A stretch of 64,000 nucleotides of DNA from Phenylobacterium sp. Its GTDB lineage: Bacteria > Pseudomonadota > Alphaproteobacteria > Caulobacterales > Caulobacteraceae. The stretch covers positions 33,289-97,288 of the forward strand of contig JAGOQB010000009.1 of the NCBI GenBank assembly GCA_017991675.1. The letters run 5' to 3'. Position 1 is the first letter of the stretch, and the number at the start of each line of letters is the position of its first letter. The notes beneath the pieces are model-generated. The model saw nothing but the letters and a program-made list of their open reading frames with translations, ran no database searches and was not told the DNA's origin. Shown one piece after another: positions 46,492 through 56,429 of the stretch. The position numbers and the translations under genes were made by a program.

Positions 46492-48897
46492 CTACCACTT
46501 GTAGGCCAGGCGGCCGTAGACGAAGCGGCCGTTGAAGCCGAACGGCGAGAACGACGAGAACGGCGCGGCCGAGGTCGTGTTCTGGTTCGGGGTGATCTGA
46601 CGCGGATAGACGTCGAAGACGTTGTCCGCGCCGACCGAGGCGGTCAGGCCGATCGGGAAGGTGTAGCGGGCTTCCAGGTCGACCAGGCCGCGCGTGCCGG
46701 TCCGGTTGTCAGAGCTGCCGTCGGCGGCCGAGCCTGGCGAGAGGACGTCGCCGTAGATCGTGGTGCGCACGGTGGCGCCCCAGGCCTCGCGGTTCCAGTC
46801 ACCCTGCAGGGCCAGCTTGTGCTTGGGCGTGCCGTCTTCGAAGCGCAGCGTCGCCTGGCGGGCGAACAGCGAGGTCGGGGTCGGCAGGATCGAGGTCTTG
46901 GTCACCGGGGTCTTGGTGACGTCGACGTCGTTGTAGTTGGCCGCAGCCGTCAGGTCGAAGGTCCCGGCCTGGTCATCGACGATGCGGTAGCGGGCGACCA
47001 CGTCGACGCCGACGGTCTCGGTGTCGACGCCGTTGATGAAGAAGCGGGCCGCCGTCGCGCCGAGCGGCGAGAGCAGGTCGTAGATCACTCGGGCGTTGGT
47101 GCCCGGGGCGGCGGTGGCGACGCCAGTCAGCGTTTCCGACAGGACGATGCGGTCCTTCACGTCGATCTTGTACCCGTCGACGGTGAGTTCGAACGCACCG
47201 CGGCGGAAGACGAAGCCGAGCGCGTAGTTGTCGGAGGTCTCGGCCTTCAGCGGCTCGGCGCCCAGGGCCCGGGCGACCGGGCTGGTGGCCGGATAGGTGC
47301 CGGTCTCGTACGGAATGTTGTCGATGTAGAGGATCGACGTCGAGGTGAAGTACTGCTGCTGCAGGGCCGGGGCGCGGAATCCGCTGGAGATCGCGCCGCG
47401 AATGGCGAACTCCGGCGAGACCTCGTAGCGGGCCGCGAGCTTGCCGGTCGTGGTGTCGCCGAAGTCGGAATAGTCCTCGTAGCGGACGGCGGCCGACAGG
47501 GTCAGCTGCTCGGTGACCTTGCCTTCCAGGTCGACATAGACGCCGATGTTGTCGCGATCGACGTCCACCTCGTTGGACGGGGTGAAGCCGGTGAAGCCGC
47601 GCGAACCGAAGTTGACGCCCAGGACCGGACCGCGGGCGTAGGAAGCGACCTCGCCCTGGTTGATCTTGTAGGTCTCCTGGCGGGCCTCGAGGCCGAAGGC
47701 GACGTTCAGCGGGCCGGCCAGGCCGATGTCGAATTCACGGCTGAAGTCGGCGCCGAAGACCAGTTGGTCGTAGGTCAGGCCGCCGGCCTGGAACGAGGTC
47801 GGCGAGGTCGGGCCATAGGACGGGTTGATCGTGTTCTGGACGCCGAAGTCGATGTCGTTCTTGCCGTAGACGATGTTGAAGTCGGCGTTGAACCCGGCGA
47901 TCTGGCCGCGAACGCCCAGGCCGGCGCTGTTGTCCTCGGTGTCGGTCGTCAGATAGGGCAGGTAGCCGTTCGGGTAGACCGAGGGGATGTTCTGCAGGGC
48001 GTCGGTCGGCAGGCGGTAGGTCGCGGCGCTGGAGGCGTCGCGATGCTGGTAGCCGTACCAGCCGTAGAGGTCCCAGGTGTCGTTCAGCGACTTGCCGGCG
48101 TTGGCGTAGAACGAGATGTCGTCGACGTCGGCGTCGCCGAACCGCGAGGTGATGCGGTTGGGGGTGACGCGCTTGTCGATGTCGCTGCGGTTGGTGTTCT
48201 CACGCGAGCGGTACTCGGCCGACAGGGTCAGGAAGCCGTCGCCCAGGAAGCTCAGGCCCTGCCAGCCCGACACCGTGGTGGTGGCGCCGTCGCTGATGTC
48301 GTCGTTGCGGCCGTAGTAGCCGTCGAAGCTGGTCAGGTAGGAGCCGTAGGTGACGCTCAGGCCGCCGCCGCTGGCCGCTTCGCGCAGGCGCATGTTGATG
48401 ACGCCGGCGATGGCGTCCGAGCCGTATTGGGCCGAGGCGCCGTCACGCAGGACTTCGATGCGGTCGATGGCCGTGGACGGGATGGCGTTGAGATCGACGG
48501 CGGCCGAGCCGCGGCCGACCGATCCGTTGGTGTTGACGAGCGCGGTGGCGTGACGGCGCGTGCCGTTGACCAGCACGAGGGTCTGGTCCGGGCCCTGGCC
48601 GCGCAGGGTCGCCGGGCGGATGGCGTCGGTGCCGTCGGTGTTCGACGGGCGCGGGAAGGTGATGGAGGGCACGGCGGTCGCAAGCGCGGTCGCCAGCTCC
48701 GTCGTGCCGCGCTGCTGCAGCGCATCGGCGCTGATGACATCTACCGGAGCGAGGGTTTCGAGGCGCGAGCGGCCTTCGGTGCGGGTGCCGGTGACGACCA
48801 GTTCTTCGACTTCACCAGCGCCAGATTGGGCGTAAGCCACGCCAGAAAACAGACTCGCGGCCGAGGTGGCCGCAAGCAGCAGTACGCGATACGTCAT
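46492..48897 (-). CDS. TonB-dependent outer-membrane receptor
   Basis: 801-residue TonB-dependent receptor. The signal peptide (MTYRVLLLAATSAASLFSGVAYAQ) is followed by a TonB-box-like EVEELVVTGTR, the plug domain (ISADALQQRGTTELATAL to GSDAIAGVINMRL) and a 22-strand-type barrel ending in the aromatic W. The plug motif LRGQGPDQTLVLVNGTRRH is typical of Caulobacterales receptors. ATG 48897 has GGGGA about 7 bases upstream and is preferred over the upstream TTG at 48909. The ligand is unknown; no adjacent ABC or siderophore gene helps. Confidence 0.92.
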   Translation of the reverse strand: MTYRVLLLAATSAASLFSGVAYAQSGAGEVEELVVTGTRTEGRSRLETLAPVDVISADALQQRGTTELATALATAVPSITFPRPSNTDGTDAIRPATLRGQGPDQTLVLVNGTRRHATALVNTNGSVGRGSAAVDLNAIPSTAIDRIEVLRDGASAQYGSDAIAGVINMRLREAASGGGLSVTYGSYLTSFDGYYGRNDDISDGATTTVSGWQGLSFLGDGFLTLSAEYRSRENTNRSDIDKRVTPNRITSRFGDADVDDISFYANAGKSLNDTWDLYGWYGYQHRDASSAATYRLPTDALQNIPSVYPNGYLPYLTTDTEDNSAGLGVRGQIAGFNADFNIVYGKNDIDFGVQNTINPSYGPTSPTSFQAGGLTYDQLVFGADFSREFDIGLAGPLNVAFGLEARQETYKINQGEVASYARGPVLGVNFGSRGFTGFTPSNEVDVDRDNIGVYVDLEGKVTEQLTLSAAVRYEDYSDFGDTTTGKLAARYEVSPEFAIRGAISSGFRAPALQQQYFTSTSILYIDNIPYETGTYPATSPVARALGAEPLKAETSDNYALGFVFRRGAFELTVDGYKIDVKDRIVLSETLTGVATAAPGTNARVIYDLLSPLGATAARFFINGVDTETVGVDVVARYRIVDDQAGTFDLTAAANYNDVDVTKTPVTKTSILPTPTSLFARQATLRFEDGTPKHKLALQGDWNREAWGATVRTTIYGDVLSPGSAADGSSDNRTGTRGLVDLEARYTFPIGLTASVGADNVFDVYPRQITPNQNTTSAAPFSSFSPFGFNGRFVYGRLAYKW

Positions 48898-48919
48898 TGA
48901 TATCCCCAACTTATTATTC

Positions 48920-48933
48920 CCGCCGTATGGCGG
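48920..48933. other. Short hairpin in the receptor leader
   Basis: CCGCC-GTAT-GGCGG lies 23 bp before the receptor ATG (minus). Flanking CCCCAA (48904-48909) and TTGGGG (48965-48970) also form a wide inverted pair. Regulation of the receptor is possible but unsupported by known motifs. Confidence 0.3.
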
Positions 48934-49054
48934 ACGGATTATGGCCCTACGGAAATAGTAGGAATTGGGGAGCGCTATGGAAATGACATAATTGCCACGC
49001 TTGCCGCGAAACGGGCCGGCGGCCTGGCCAGGGCCGCCGACACGCTGGGTTTCT

Positions 49055-49246
49055 TCAGCGGCCGTAGCTCATCCAGAGCCCGGCCAGGACGGCGGCGCCG
49101 AGGATGGCGGCCAGCAGCAACGCCCAGACGTTGCTCAGGGCATGCATGTGGAACGGCTGTGAGCCGCCGCCCGGAGGAGGCGGCTGGCGCAACCAACCCA
49201 GATGCGGAGTGCGAAGATGTGGGAAATGTAGATTCAGCGCTCTCAT
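49055..49246 (-). CDS. Small single-pass membrane protein (63 residues), hypothetical
   Basis: 63-residue protein too short for most annotation. The N-terminus is basic and Pro/Gly-rich (HLGWLRQPPPPGGGSQPF), and one membrane helix fills about 41-58 (WALLLAAILGAAVLAGLW). GTGAGG sits about 6 bases before the ATG, which supports real translation. It lies alone on minus between the receptor and the MoxR-type operon, divergent from the latter. No family is recognised. Confidence 0.55.
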   Translation of the reverse strand: MRALNLHFPHLRTPHLGWLRQPPPPGGGSQPFHMHALSNVWALLLAAILGAAVLAGLWMSYGR

Positions 49247-49537
49247 GGCGACCTCACTACCCGATGGGCGCTCGCGAGCGTGATGGCGCGCTTGCGCCTG
49301 ATTTCTGCTCAACGGGCGCAGGCATTGACGGTTCCGGGACCTGTTCGACCTGGGCTCGGCTACGGCCAATATTGGCCTGGCGCTCGCCGCGCGATGTCTC
49401 GGCAAAGTGAACAGCGTCGAACCGCTCAGCCGCCGCCGGAGTGGTGAAGATTCCGCGGATGCGCTGTCGGGTGCTTTCGGGTCGACGGCGCCGGTTCCTG
49501 CCCATACATATCGGTGTCGGGTTGTTCCGGGGTGGCG
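49247..49537. other. 291-bp divergent intergenic region upstream of the DUF4129-MoxR operon
   Basis: No gene is supported here. The region holds the palindrome at 49364-49377. Other readings are long GC-driven frames without family content. The operon promoter must lie in this stretch or overlap the palindrome; no clear boxes were found. Confidence 0.4.
49364..49377. promoter_or_regulatory. Palindrome GGCCAATATTGGCC, candidate operator
   Basis: A perfect 14-bp palindrome with an AT core in an otherwise GC-rich divergent region, 161-174 bp before the DUF4129 gene and 118-131 bp before the small membrane protein gene. Its form suits a homodimeric regulator. Confidence 0.4.
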
Positions 49538-50179
49538 ATGCAACGAGACGTGGAAGCAAGCGCCCCCGCCGGGAAGGCGGGCGCCGCCGTTGCGAGGGCC
49601 CACGCCGAACTTCTGCGCGACCGCGGCTTCCAGTTCGACCGCGCCGATTTTCAGCCGCCGAAGACCCCGGAATGGCTGAAGTGGATCGGCGAGGCGTTCC
49701 AGGCGATCGCGCCGCTGCTGAAATACGTGTTCTGGATCGGCGTGGCGCTGATCGCCGCCCTGGTCCTATACGCCCTGGTGCGCGAAGTGCTGAGGCTGCG
49801 GGCGCCCGCGGCGAGACCCAAGACGGCGCAGGCCGAGGTCGTTCCCGAATGGCGGCCGGACGCCGCCGCGGCGCGCGATCTGCTGGCTGCGGCCGACGCC
49901 CTGGCCGCTGAGGGGCGCTATGCGGAGGCCGCCCACCTGATCCTGCTCCGCAGCGTCGAAGACATCGAGCGCCGACGGCCCAGGTCGGTGCGTCCCGCGC
50001 TGACCACGCGGGAGATCGCCGGTCTGACGGCCTTGCCGCTGGGAGCGCGACCGGCGTTCGCCAAGATCGGCGCGGTGGTCGAGCGCAGTCTGTTCGGCGG
50101 CGCGCCGGTCGAGGCCGCCGACTACGCGGCGTGTCGCGGCGACTACGAGGCCTTCGCCCTGCCGGCGGGGTGGGCATGA
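49538..50179 (+). CDS. DUF4129 domain protein
   Basis: 213-residue membrane protein with one helix (about 62-82, KYVFWIGVALIAALVLYAL) and the DUF4129 C-terminal region (AEAAHLILLRSVEDIERRRP, LTTREIAG). This family is the usual first component of MoxR/DUF58 operons and its function is unknown. ATG 49538 is chosen; a GTG-like start at 49514 is possible. Its TGA overlaps the next ATG. All six genes of the operon overlap. Confidence 0.8.
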   Translation: MQRDVEASAPAGKAGAAVARAHAELLRDRGFQFDRADFQPPKTPEWLKWIGEAFQAIAPLLKYVFWIGVALIAALVLYALVREVLRLRAPAARPKTAQAEVVPEWRPDAAAARDLLAAADALAAEGRYAEAAHLILLRSVEDIERRRPRSVRPALTTREIAGLTALPLGARPAFAKIGAVVERSLFGGAPVEAADYAACRGDYEAFALPAGWA

Positions 50180-51393
50180 CGGGCGATCGCAGCCGGGCGT
50201 TCTCGCCGATGGTGATGCTGGTGCTGGTGCTGGTCGGCTGCGTGTCGCTGGCCGGGCTGGGCCTGCTGGCGGCCTATGAGCCGGAGCTGCGTTCGGGCGA
50301 CAACGGGCAGGGGCACGCGCTGTCGCGCTCGGCCGTCGGCTTCGCGGCGGTGGCGCGGCTGTTGGAGCGGTCGGGAACGCCGGTCGTCATGCGGCGCGGC
50401 GCGCTGTCGGCGACCGCGGCCGAGGGCCTGCTGGTGCTGACGCCGGCCATGGACGCCCGTGCCGAAGGGCTCAGCGACATCGAGCATGGCGGCCCGGTCC
50501 TGGTGGTCCTGCCCAAGTGGGTCACGATCCCCAATCCGGCGCGGCGCGGCTGGGTCCGCGTGGCTGGGGACGTGCCGCGCGAGGCGGTGCTGAAGGTCTT
50601 GCCGGCGCGGTGGCGCGAGGGCCTGACCCTGGAGCAGCGCCCTGGAACCGCCGCGGTGCGTCTGTTGCGGCCCGATGGGCGGCCGGTCGGCGTGCAGCCG
50701 GGGATCGAGGATCTGCGCACCCTGTCCGGACCGGGATGGGTCCCGGTCGTGGTCGATGAGGCGGGACGCGGGGTTCTGGTCATGCACGCGAAGACCGGGG
50801 TCTATGTCCTGGCCGATCCCGACTTCCTCGACACGGCGGGAGTGAAGAGCCTGACCGGGGCGCGGGCGGCGGTCGAGATGCTGTCGGTGATCCGGGCGAA
50901 GGGCGCGCCGGTCGTCTTCGACCTGACGCTGCATGGCTTCGAGCGCTCGCTCAATCCCCTGCGCCTGATGCTGGAGCCGCCGTTGCTGGGGGCGACGCTG
51001 TGCCTGCTCGCCGCCCTGATCCTGGTCGGGGCGCAGGCGGCGGTGCGGTTCGGGCCGGCGCAAGGCCAGGTTCGCGCCGTGGCGCTCGGCAAGCGCGCGC
51101 TGGCCGACAACACCGCGGGCCTGGTGCGGATGGCGCGGCGCGAGCACCGGATGGCCGCGCCCTATGCGGAGATGATGCGGGCGGACGCCGCCCGGGCGGT
51201 GGGCGCCCCGCGGGGCCTGGAGGGCGCGGAGCTGGACGGGGTGCTGGACCGCCTGGGCGCGACCGGGGGCGCATCGCACCGGATTTCGGATCTGATCGAG
51301 CGCGCCCGCGCGGCGCGGACCAAGGGCGACCTGATGCAGGTCGCCCGCGATCTCTATCGTTGGAAGCAGGAGATGATGCGTGAACGTCGCTGA
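50176..51393 (+). CDS. DUF4350 domain protein
   Basis: 405-residue membrane protein. There is one N-terminal helix (about 12-33, [21 protein letters not shown]), a long periplasmic part of the DUF4350 type ([25 protein letters not shown]) and a second helix near 278-300 ([21 protein letters not shown]) before a cytoplasmic tail. It is partnered with DUF4129, MoxR and DUF58 proteins in many genomes. Role unknown. It overlaps moxR by 14 bp. Confidence 0.82.
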   Translation: MTGDRSRAFSPMVMLVLVLVGCVSLAGLGLLAAYEPELRSGDNGQGHALSRSAVGFAAVARLLERSGTPVVMRRGALSATAAEGLLVLTPAMDARAEGLSDIEHGGPVLVVLPKWVTIPNPARRGWVRVAGDVPREAVLKVLPARWREGLTLEQRPGTAAVRLLRPDGRPVGVQPGIEDLRTLSGPGWVPVVVDEAGRGVLVMHAKTGVYVLADPDFLDTAGVKSLTGARAAVEMLSVIRAKGAPVVFDLTLHGFERSLNPLRLMLEPPLLGATLCLLAALILVGAQAAVRFGPAQGQVRAVALGKRALADNTAGLVRMARREHRMAAPYAEMMRADAARAVGAPRGLEGAELDGVLDRLGATGGASHRISDLIERARAARTKGDLMQVARDLYRWKQEMMRERR

Positions 51394-52336
51394 GGTGAAG
51401 GCGCTGGCCGACGACATCCGCCGCGAGATCGGCAAGGCGGTCATCGGCCAGGAGACGGCGGTGGACCTGCTGCTGACCGCGCTGTTTGCGGGCGGCCACG
51501 TGCTGCTGGAAGGCCCGCCGGGGACGGCGAAGACCTTGCTGGCCCAGACCTTCGCCGCCAGCCTGGGCCTGGACTACGGCCGTATCCAGTTCACGCCGGA
51601 CCTGATGCCGGGCGACATCATCGGCGCCAACCTGTTCAACTTCCAGACCAGCACCTTCACCCTGACCCGCGGGCCGGTGTTCTGCGAGCTGCTGCTGGCC
51701 GACGAGATCAATCGCACCCCGCCGAAGACCCAGGCGGCCTTGCTGGAGGCGATGCAGGAGCGGCGCATCACCATCGACGGCCAGTCGCATGAGCTGAGCC
51801 CGCGGTTCACGGTCGTGGCCACCCAGAACCCCATCGAGCAGCAGGGCACCTATCCGCTGCCCGAGGCGCAGCTGGACCGGTTCCTGTTCAAGCACGTGCT
51901 GGACTATCCGGAGCGCGCGGACGAACTGGCGATCGTGACCGGCCATGGATCGCGGGCCGGCTTGCCGAGCCCCGGCGAGCTGGGCGTGCGCACGGTGCTG
52001 GACCGGGCCGGCGTGGAGGCGGCGGTCGCCGCGGTCGCCCAGGTGCGCCTGACTGACGAGGTGGCGGCCTATGTCGTCGACCTGATCCGGGCGACCCGGG
52101 AATCCGCCGACGTCGAGACCGGCGCCTCGCCGCGGGCCGGCGCCATGCTGGCGCTGGCCGCCCGCGCGCACGCCGCGCTGGATGGGCGCGACTACGTGAT
52201 CCCCGACGATGTGAAGACGCTGGCGCCGCCGGCCCTGCGCCACCGGGTGATCCTGTCGCCCGCCGCCGAGATCGAGGGCCGGCGCGTCGATCAGGTGCTG
52301 GCCCTGCTGGTCGACCAGGTGGCGGCGCCGCGGTGA
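51380..52336 (+). CDS. MoxR family AAA+ ATPase
   Basis: 318-residue AAA+ ATPase thought to act as a chaperone with vWA-domain partners. Walker [10 protein letters not shown], Walker [15 protein letters not shown], sensor 1 [24 protein letters not shown] are all clear. The start is GTG 51380 with AGGAG about 8 bases upstream. The following DUF58 gene overlaps (GTGA). The natural substrate is unknown; the partner set points to a membrane-linked client. Confidence 0.95.
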   Translation: MNVAEVKALADDIRREIGKAVIGQETAVDLLLTALFAGGHVLLEGPPGTAKTLLAQTFAASLGLDYGRIQFTPDLMPGDIIGANLFNFQTSTFTLTRGPVFCELLLADEINRTPPKTQAALLEAMQERRITIDGQSHELSPRFTVVATQNPIEQQGTYPLPEAQLDRFLFKHVLDYPERADELAIVTGHGSRAGLPSPGELGVRTVLDRAGVEAAVAAVAQVRLTDEVAAYVVDLIRATRESADVETGASPRAGAMLALAARAHAALDGRDYVIPDDVKTLAPPALRHRVILSPAAEIEGRRVDQVLALLVDQVAAPR

Positions 52337-53643
52337 TCTATCCGACGCGACGCGCTGGCCTGGCCGTCGCGGCCGGAGCGCCCCTCGCGCTGATCGCGGG
52401 GAGCGCTGTCGAGCAGCTGTGGGTCGTCGGCCCGGTCTGGGCGGCGGCGCTGCTGTTGCTGATGGTCCTGGATGCGATGCTGGCGGCGGCGCGCGACCGC
52501 CTGACGCTTGATCCGGTCGGCTCCTTGAGCGCGGCCGTGGCGCGGCCGGGGACGGTTCGGTTCGTGGCGCGGTTCACAGGTCCTGCGCCGCGGTCGCTGG
52601 AGGCGGCCTTGGGGGCGGAGGAGCGCCTGGGCCTGGCGCGGCGCGTCGTGAGCGCCGAAGTCCGGGACGGGGCGGCCGCGATCGTCATGGACTTCACGCC
52701 GCAGCGGCGCGGTTTGGCGAGCCTCGAGACGCTCTGGGTCCGTTGGCGCGGACCGCTCGGCCTGGTCTGGAAGCAGAAGACCTTTGCGCTCGACTACAAT
52801 CTGGCGATCACCACCGACCTGCAGTGGGTGCGCGACGAGGCCGTGCGGCTGTTCGCCCGCAACGCCCTGTTCGGGGCCAAGGCGCAGATCGATCTCGGGG
52901 AAGGATCGGAGTTCCACGCCCTGCGCGACTTCCAGCCGGGCATGGACCGGCGGGCCGTCGACTGGAAGCAGTCGGCCCGCCACGCGGCGCTGTTGGCCAA
53001 GGAGTTCCGCACCGAGCGCAACCACAACGTCGTCATCGCGATGGATTGCGGGCGGGCGATGAGCGAGCCGGTCGACGGCGCGCCGCGGATCGACCGCGCG
53101 ATCAACGGGGCGCTGCTGCTGGCGCACGCCTGCCTGCGCTCGGGCGACCGGGCAGGGTTGTTCGCGTTCGACGCGGCCCCGCGGCTGTCGACTGGGGCGC
53201 TGGGCGGGCCGAGCGCGTTCAGCGTGCTGCAGCAGATGGCCGGGCGCATCGACTACTCCACTGAGGAGACCAACTACACGCTGGGGCTTTCGGTCCTGGC
53301 CGGCGAGCTGCAGCGGCGCTCGCTGATCGTGGTGTTCACCGACTTCACCGACCAGACGGCCGCGCAGCTGATGATCGAGTCGGTGGGGCGGCTGGTCGGC
53401 CGGCACCTGATCATGTTTGTCGTGCTGCAGGACACCGAGCTGGAGGAGATGATCGTCGCCGAGCCGCGGGAGCCGGAGGACGTCGCCCGCGCGGTGTTCG
53501 CCGGTAGCCTGCGGCGCGAACGGGAGCTGGTGATCTCGCGGCTGCGGCGTCTGGGCGTGCACATCGTTGAGACCCCGGCCGAGGCGATCGGCCCCTCGGT
53601 GATCAACGCCTATCTGGACCTCAAGCGGAGGGACCTGCTGTGA
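52333..53643 (+). CDS. DUF58 domain protein (vWA-like)
   Basis: 436-residue protein. Two N-terminal membrane helices (about 10-45) precede the DUF58 core with [29 protein letters not shown], the diagnostic block. The vWA-like domain has MDCGRAM at the metal-site position, in place of the canonical DxSxS. This is a usual variant of the family. It starts GTG overlapping moxR. It likely binds MoxR and a membrane client. Confidence 0.88.
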   Translation: MIYPTRRAGLAVAAGAPLALIAGSAVEQLWVVGPVWAAALLLLMVLDAMLAAARDRLTLDPVGSLSAAVARPGTVRFVARFTGPAPRSLEAALGAEERLGLARRVVSAEVRDGAAAIVMDFTPQRRGLASLETLWVRWRGPLGLVWKQKTFALDYNLAITTDLQWVRDEAVRLFARNALFGAKAQIDLGEGSEFHALRDFQPGMDRRAVDWKQSARHAALLAKEFRTERNHNVVIAMDCGRAMSEPVDGAPRIDRAINGALLLAHACLRSGDRAGLFAFDAAPRLSTGALGGPSAFSVLQQMAGRIDYSTEETNYTLGLSVLAGELQRRSLIVVFTDFTDQTAAQLMIESVGRLVGRHLIMFVVLQDTELEEMIVAEPREPEDVARAVFAGSLRRERELVISRLRRLGVHIVETPAEAIGPSVINAYLDLKRRDLL

Positions 53644-54635
53644 GCGCAGCCCTCAAGAGCCAACGTTTCCGCGAGGAGCGGGAGGCCGACTGGCAGCGTC
53701 TCGAGCGACTGATGGATCGCGCCGAGAAGCGGTCGGTCTCCAGCCTGTCGGACGAGGAGATCCTGGCGATCCCGGTGCTGTATCGCTCGACGCTGTCGGC
53801 GCTCAGCGTGGCGCGGGAGACCTCGCTGGACCGGAGCCTGATCGACTATCTCGAGGTGCTGTCGGCGCGGGCCTATTTCTTCGTCTACGGATCGCGCTCG
53901 ACCCTGCCCGAACGGCTGGGCGGGTTCTTCCGCAAGGACTGGCCGGCGGCGGTGCGCAGCGTCTGGCGCGAGACGGTCATCGCCGCGCTGCTGACGGCGC
54001 TGGGCGCGGTCGCCGCGGCGCTGCTGATCGCGCATGACGCGCAGTGGTACCACGTGTTCGTGCCGCAGGCCCTGGCGGGCGGGCGCGATCCGGCCGCGGC
54101 GACCGAGGTCCTGCGCGAGATGCTCTATGACGGCGGCGGCTCGGGCGACGGGCTGTCGGTGTTCGCCACCTTCCTGTTCACCCACAACGCGCAGGTCGCG
54201 CTGCTGGCCTTTGCGCTTGGCTTCGCGTTCTGCATGCCGAGCCTGATGCTGCTGATCTACAACGGGGCGACCCTGGGCGCCTTCCTGTCGCTCTATTTCA
54301 GCCGCGGGCTGGGCTTCGAGCTTGGTGGCTGGCTGCTGATCCACGGCGTAACTGAGCTGTTCGCAGTCATGCTGGCCGGTGCGGCGGGGATTCGGGTCGG
54401 CTGGTCGCTGGCGTTCCCGGGGGCGCTGTCGCGGCTCGACTCCCTGGCGGCGGCGGGACGGACCGCCGGCGCGGTGATGGGCGGGGTGGTGGTGATGCTG
54501 TTTTTCGCCGGCCTGCTGGAAGGCTTCGGGCGGCAGCTGATCACTCACGACCTGATCCGCTATGGGGTTGCAGGGGCCACCGCCGTGCTTTGGGGCGCGT
54601 ACTTCTATGGACCGCGCCGCGAGGTCGTCCGATGA
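53640..54635 (+). CDS. Stage II sporulation protein M-like membrane protein (SpoIIM family)
   Basis: 331-residue membrane protein of the SpoIIM/COG1300 family with about five helices. Blocks: RRWLRLE-like N-terminus EREADWQRLERLMDRAEK, FLFTHNAQVALLAFALGFAFCMPSL and HGVTELFAVMLAGAAGIRVG. This organism does not need to sporulate for this family to be present; non-sporulating MoxR operons carry it often. GTG start overlaps DUF58. Function unknown. Confidence 0.87.
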   Translation: MSAALKSQRFREEREADWQRLERLMDRAEKRSVSSLSDEEILAIPVLYRSTLSALSVARETSLDRSLIDYLEVLSARAYFFVYGSRSTLPERLGGFFRKDWPAAVRSVWRETVIAALLTALGAVAAALLIAHDAQWYHVFVPQALAGGRDPAAATEVLREMLYDGGGSGDGLSVFATFLFTHNAQVALLAFALGFAFCMPSLMLLIYNGATLGAFLSLYFSRGLGFELGGWLLIHGVTELFAVMLAGAAGIRVGWSLAFPGALSRLDSLAAAGRTAGAVMGGVVVMLFFAGLLEGFGRQLITHDLIRYGVAGATAVLWGAYFYGPRREVVR

Positions 54636-55492
54636 GCGGCGCCGACAGGAGCACGCGGGCGTTCGTGACGCCCGAAGGCGTCGATCTGCGGCTGCAGATC
54701 GGCGACGCGGGCCAGCGGGCGGCGGCCTTCTTCATCGATACGGTCATCATCATGGCGGCGCTGATCGCCTTGACCCTGCTGGCGGTAGCGACTGGGCTGA
54801 CCAGCGGAGGGCAGGCCGGGCTGGAGGTCGCCGCCATCATCTGGCTGTTGGTCGCCTTCCTGCTGCGTAACTTCTACTTCACGGCCTTTGAGCTCAGCGC
54901 CGCCGCGGCGACGCCGGGCAAGCGGCTGCTGGGCCTGCGGGTCGCGGCGCGCGACGGCGGGCGGCTGCGGGCCGAGGCGGTCCTGGTCCGCAACGCCATG
55001 CGCGAGCTGGAAGTGTTCATGCCGCTGTCGGTGATCATGGCGCGCGCCCAGGAGGGCGGCGGCCAGGCCTGGATGTTCCTGGCGGGCCTGGCGTGGGTCG
55101 GAATCTTCGCGCTGTTCCCTCTGTTCAATCGCGACCGGCTGCGGATCGGCGACCTGGTCGGCGGCACCTGGGTCGTGCGCACGCCGCGCCAGCGGCTGGC
55201 CAGGGACATGGCGGTCGAGGGTTCGGAGCGCCTGGCGCGCTATCCCTTCACGCCCCGGCAGCTCGACGCCTATGGCGAAAAGGAGCTGCATGTTCTGGAG
55301 GAGGTGATCCGCCGCCGCGATCGGCGCACGGTGCGGGCGGTGGCCGAGCGGATCAGCGCCAAGATCGAGTGGACCGCTTCGCCGGATCAGGACGACTACG
55401 ATTTCCTCAGCGCCTACTACGCGGCTCTGCGGGGGCGGCTGGAAGGGCGACTGCTGATGGGGCGGCGGCGGCGCGACAAGCACGCCGCCTGA
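54632..55492 (+). CDS. RDD family membrane protein
   Basis: 286-residue protein. The RDD domain (two Asp/Arg signature) with helices spans about 20-165 (GVDLRLQIGDAGQRAAAFFIDTVI, TPGKRLLGLRVAARDGGRL). A charged C-terminal tail follows (YGEKELHVLEEVIRRRD). It is the last gene of the operon, ATGA overlap with SpoIIM. RDD proteins are of mixed, mostly unknown function; some transport ions. Five bp later it converges with the next gene. Confidence 0.88.
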   Translation: MSGADRSTRAFVTPEGVDLRLQIGDAGQRAAAFFIDTVIIMAALIALTLLAVATGLTSGGQAGLEVAAIIWLLVAFLLRNFYFTAFELSAAAATPGKRLLGLRVAARDGGRLRAEAVLVRNAMRELEVFMPLSVIMARAQEGGGQAWMFLAGLAWVGIFALFPLFNRDRLRIGDLVGGTWVVRTPRQRLARDMAVEGSERLARYPFTPRQLDAYGEKELHVLEEVIRRRDRRTVRAVAERISAKIEWTASPDQDDYDFLSAYYAALRGRLEGRLLMGRRRRDKHAA

Positions 55493-55497
55493 CGGGC

Positions 55498-56289
55498 TCA
55501 GTCGAACACGGCCGCGAGCTGGGCGGCGCCGACGCCTTCCTTGATCACCCGCAGTTCGTAGTAGATCGCCGAAATGCCGGCCGAAGTGATCACTCCGGAA
55601 ATCGCCCCGACCAGCGCGTTGCTGATCGTCGAGGAGATCGTCGCCGCATTGAGGTCGCCGCCGATCATGCCGACGGCGACAAAGATCCCGCCCAGCACGG
55701 CGGAGACGACGAAGTAGGCGACGAAGTAGACCACCAGCAGCCCGAAGATCGGCCAGCGATGGCCGCGCGTCAGGTTGCGACTGCGGCCCAGGGCCCCAAA
55801 GACGCCGGGCCGCTCCATGACGTAGGTCGGCGTGGCGACGATCCAGATCACGCCCAGGATGATGGCCGGCACGACGAGCAGCAGGATCCCGACGAAGGCC
55901 GCGACCATCATCACCAGCCCCAGCCCGATCAGCGGCAGCAGGATGCCATAGGACCGGCTCAGCTCGCGAAACGCGGAGGGCTTGTCACCGTTCAGCGTTC
56001 CCACAGCGACGCGGATCGTCGAGGCCTGGAGCAGCACGGAACCGACCAGCAGGGCGAAGAACCCGATCGCCATCACCGCGGCCCCGAGGCCGATATCGCC
56101 GCCTTCGCCGACCCCGTTCTGCGGGCCGGTCAGGATCATCTGTCCCCATCCCATGACCGCCGCCGGCAGCCCGACGAGCAGCAGCGCGAGCATCGATAGT
56201 TCGCGCAGATTGGCCCCGACGACGCGGAAGGTGCTCGAAACCACCCGTCCGAAGTCGAAATTCGCGCTGGTCGCCTGCGCTGCGGTCAT
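55498..56289 (-). CDS. Multi-pass membrane protein, function unknown
   Basis: 263-residue protein with about six helices, starting FDFGRVVSSTFRVVGANL. It resembles the membrane domain of glycerophosphoryl-diester phosphodiesterase-type or DUF7847-like proteins (PGVFGALGRSRNLTRGHRWPIFGLLVVYF), which have no assigned role. ATG 56289 has AGGGGG about 8 bases upstream; an in-frame ATG 56364 lies in the ribosomal terminator and is unlikely. The rplI terminator separates it from the ribosomal genes. Confidence 0.75.
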   Translation of the reverse strand: MTAAQATSANFDFGRVVSSTFRVVGANLRELSMLALLLVGLPAAVMGWGQMILTGPQNGVGEGGDIGLGAAVMAIGFFALLVGSVLLQASTIRVAVGTLNGDKPSAFRELSRSYGILLPLIGLGLVMMVAAFVGILLLVVPAIILGVIWIVATPTYVMERPGVFGALGRSRNLTRGHRWPIFGLLVVYFVAYFVVSAVLGGIFVAVGMIGGDLNAATISSTISNALVGAISGVITSAGISAIYYELRVIKEGVGAAQLAAVFD

Positions 56290-56364
56290 GTCGTGCCCCC
56301 TGTCGTGGCCGACTAGAACATCATGGGGCGTGGCGGGTTGAAACTGCAATCTTGGGTGCAGCAC

Positions 56365-56399
56365 AAAAGAAAACGGCGCGGATCCGGAGATCCGCGCCG
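56365..56399 (-). terminator. Rho-independent terminator of rpsF-rpsR-rplI
   Basis: An 11-bp perfect stem (56374-56384 with 56389-56399, loop CGGA) lies 31 bp after the rplI stop. On the minus strand the stem is followed by TTTTCTTTT (complement of 56365-56373). A textbook terminator. Confidence 0.92.
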
Positions 56400-56429
56400 C
56401 CTCTGAAGTCCTGGGATTGCGCCCGGCGA

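Noticed and set aside
46819-48900. 693-residue open frame on plus opposite the TonB-dependent receptor
   Set aside because: Lies entirely antisense to a clear receptor gene; composition is repetitive Val/Gly/Asp/Arg without motifs.
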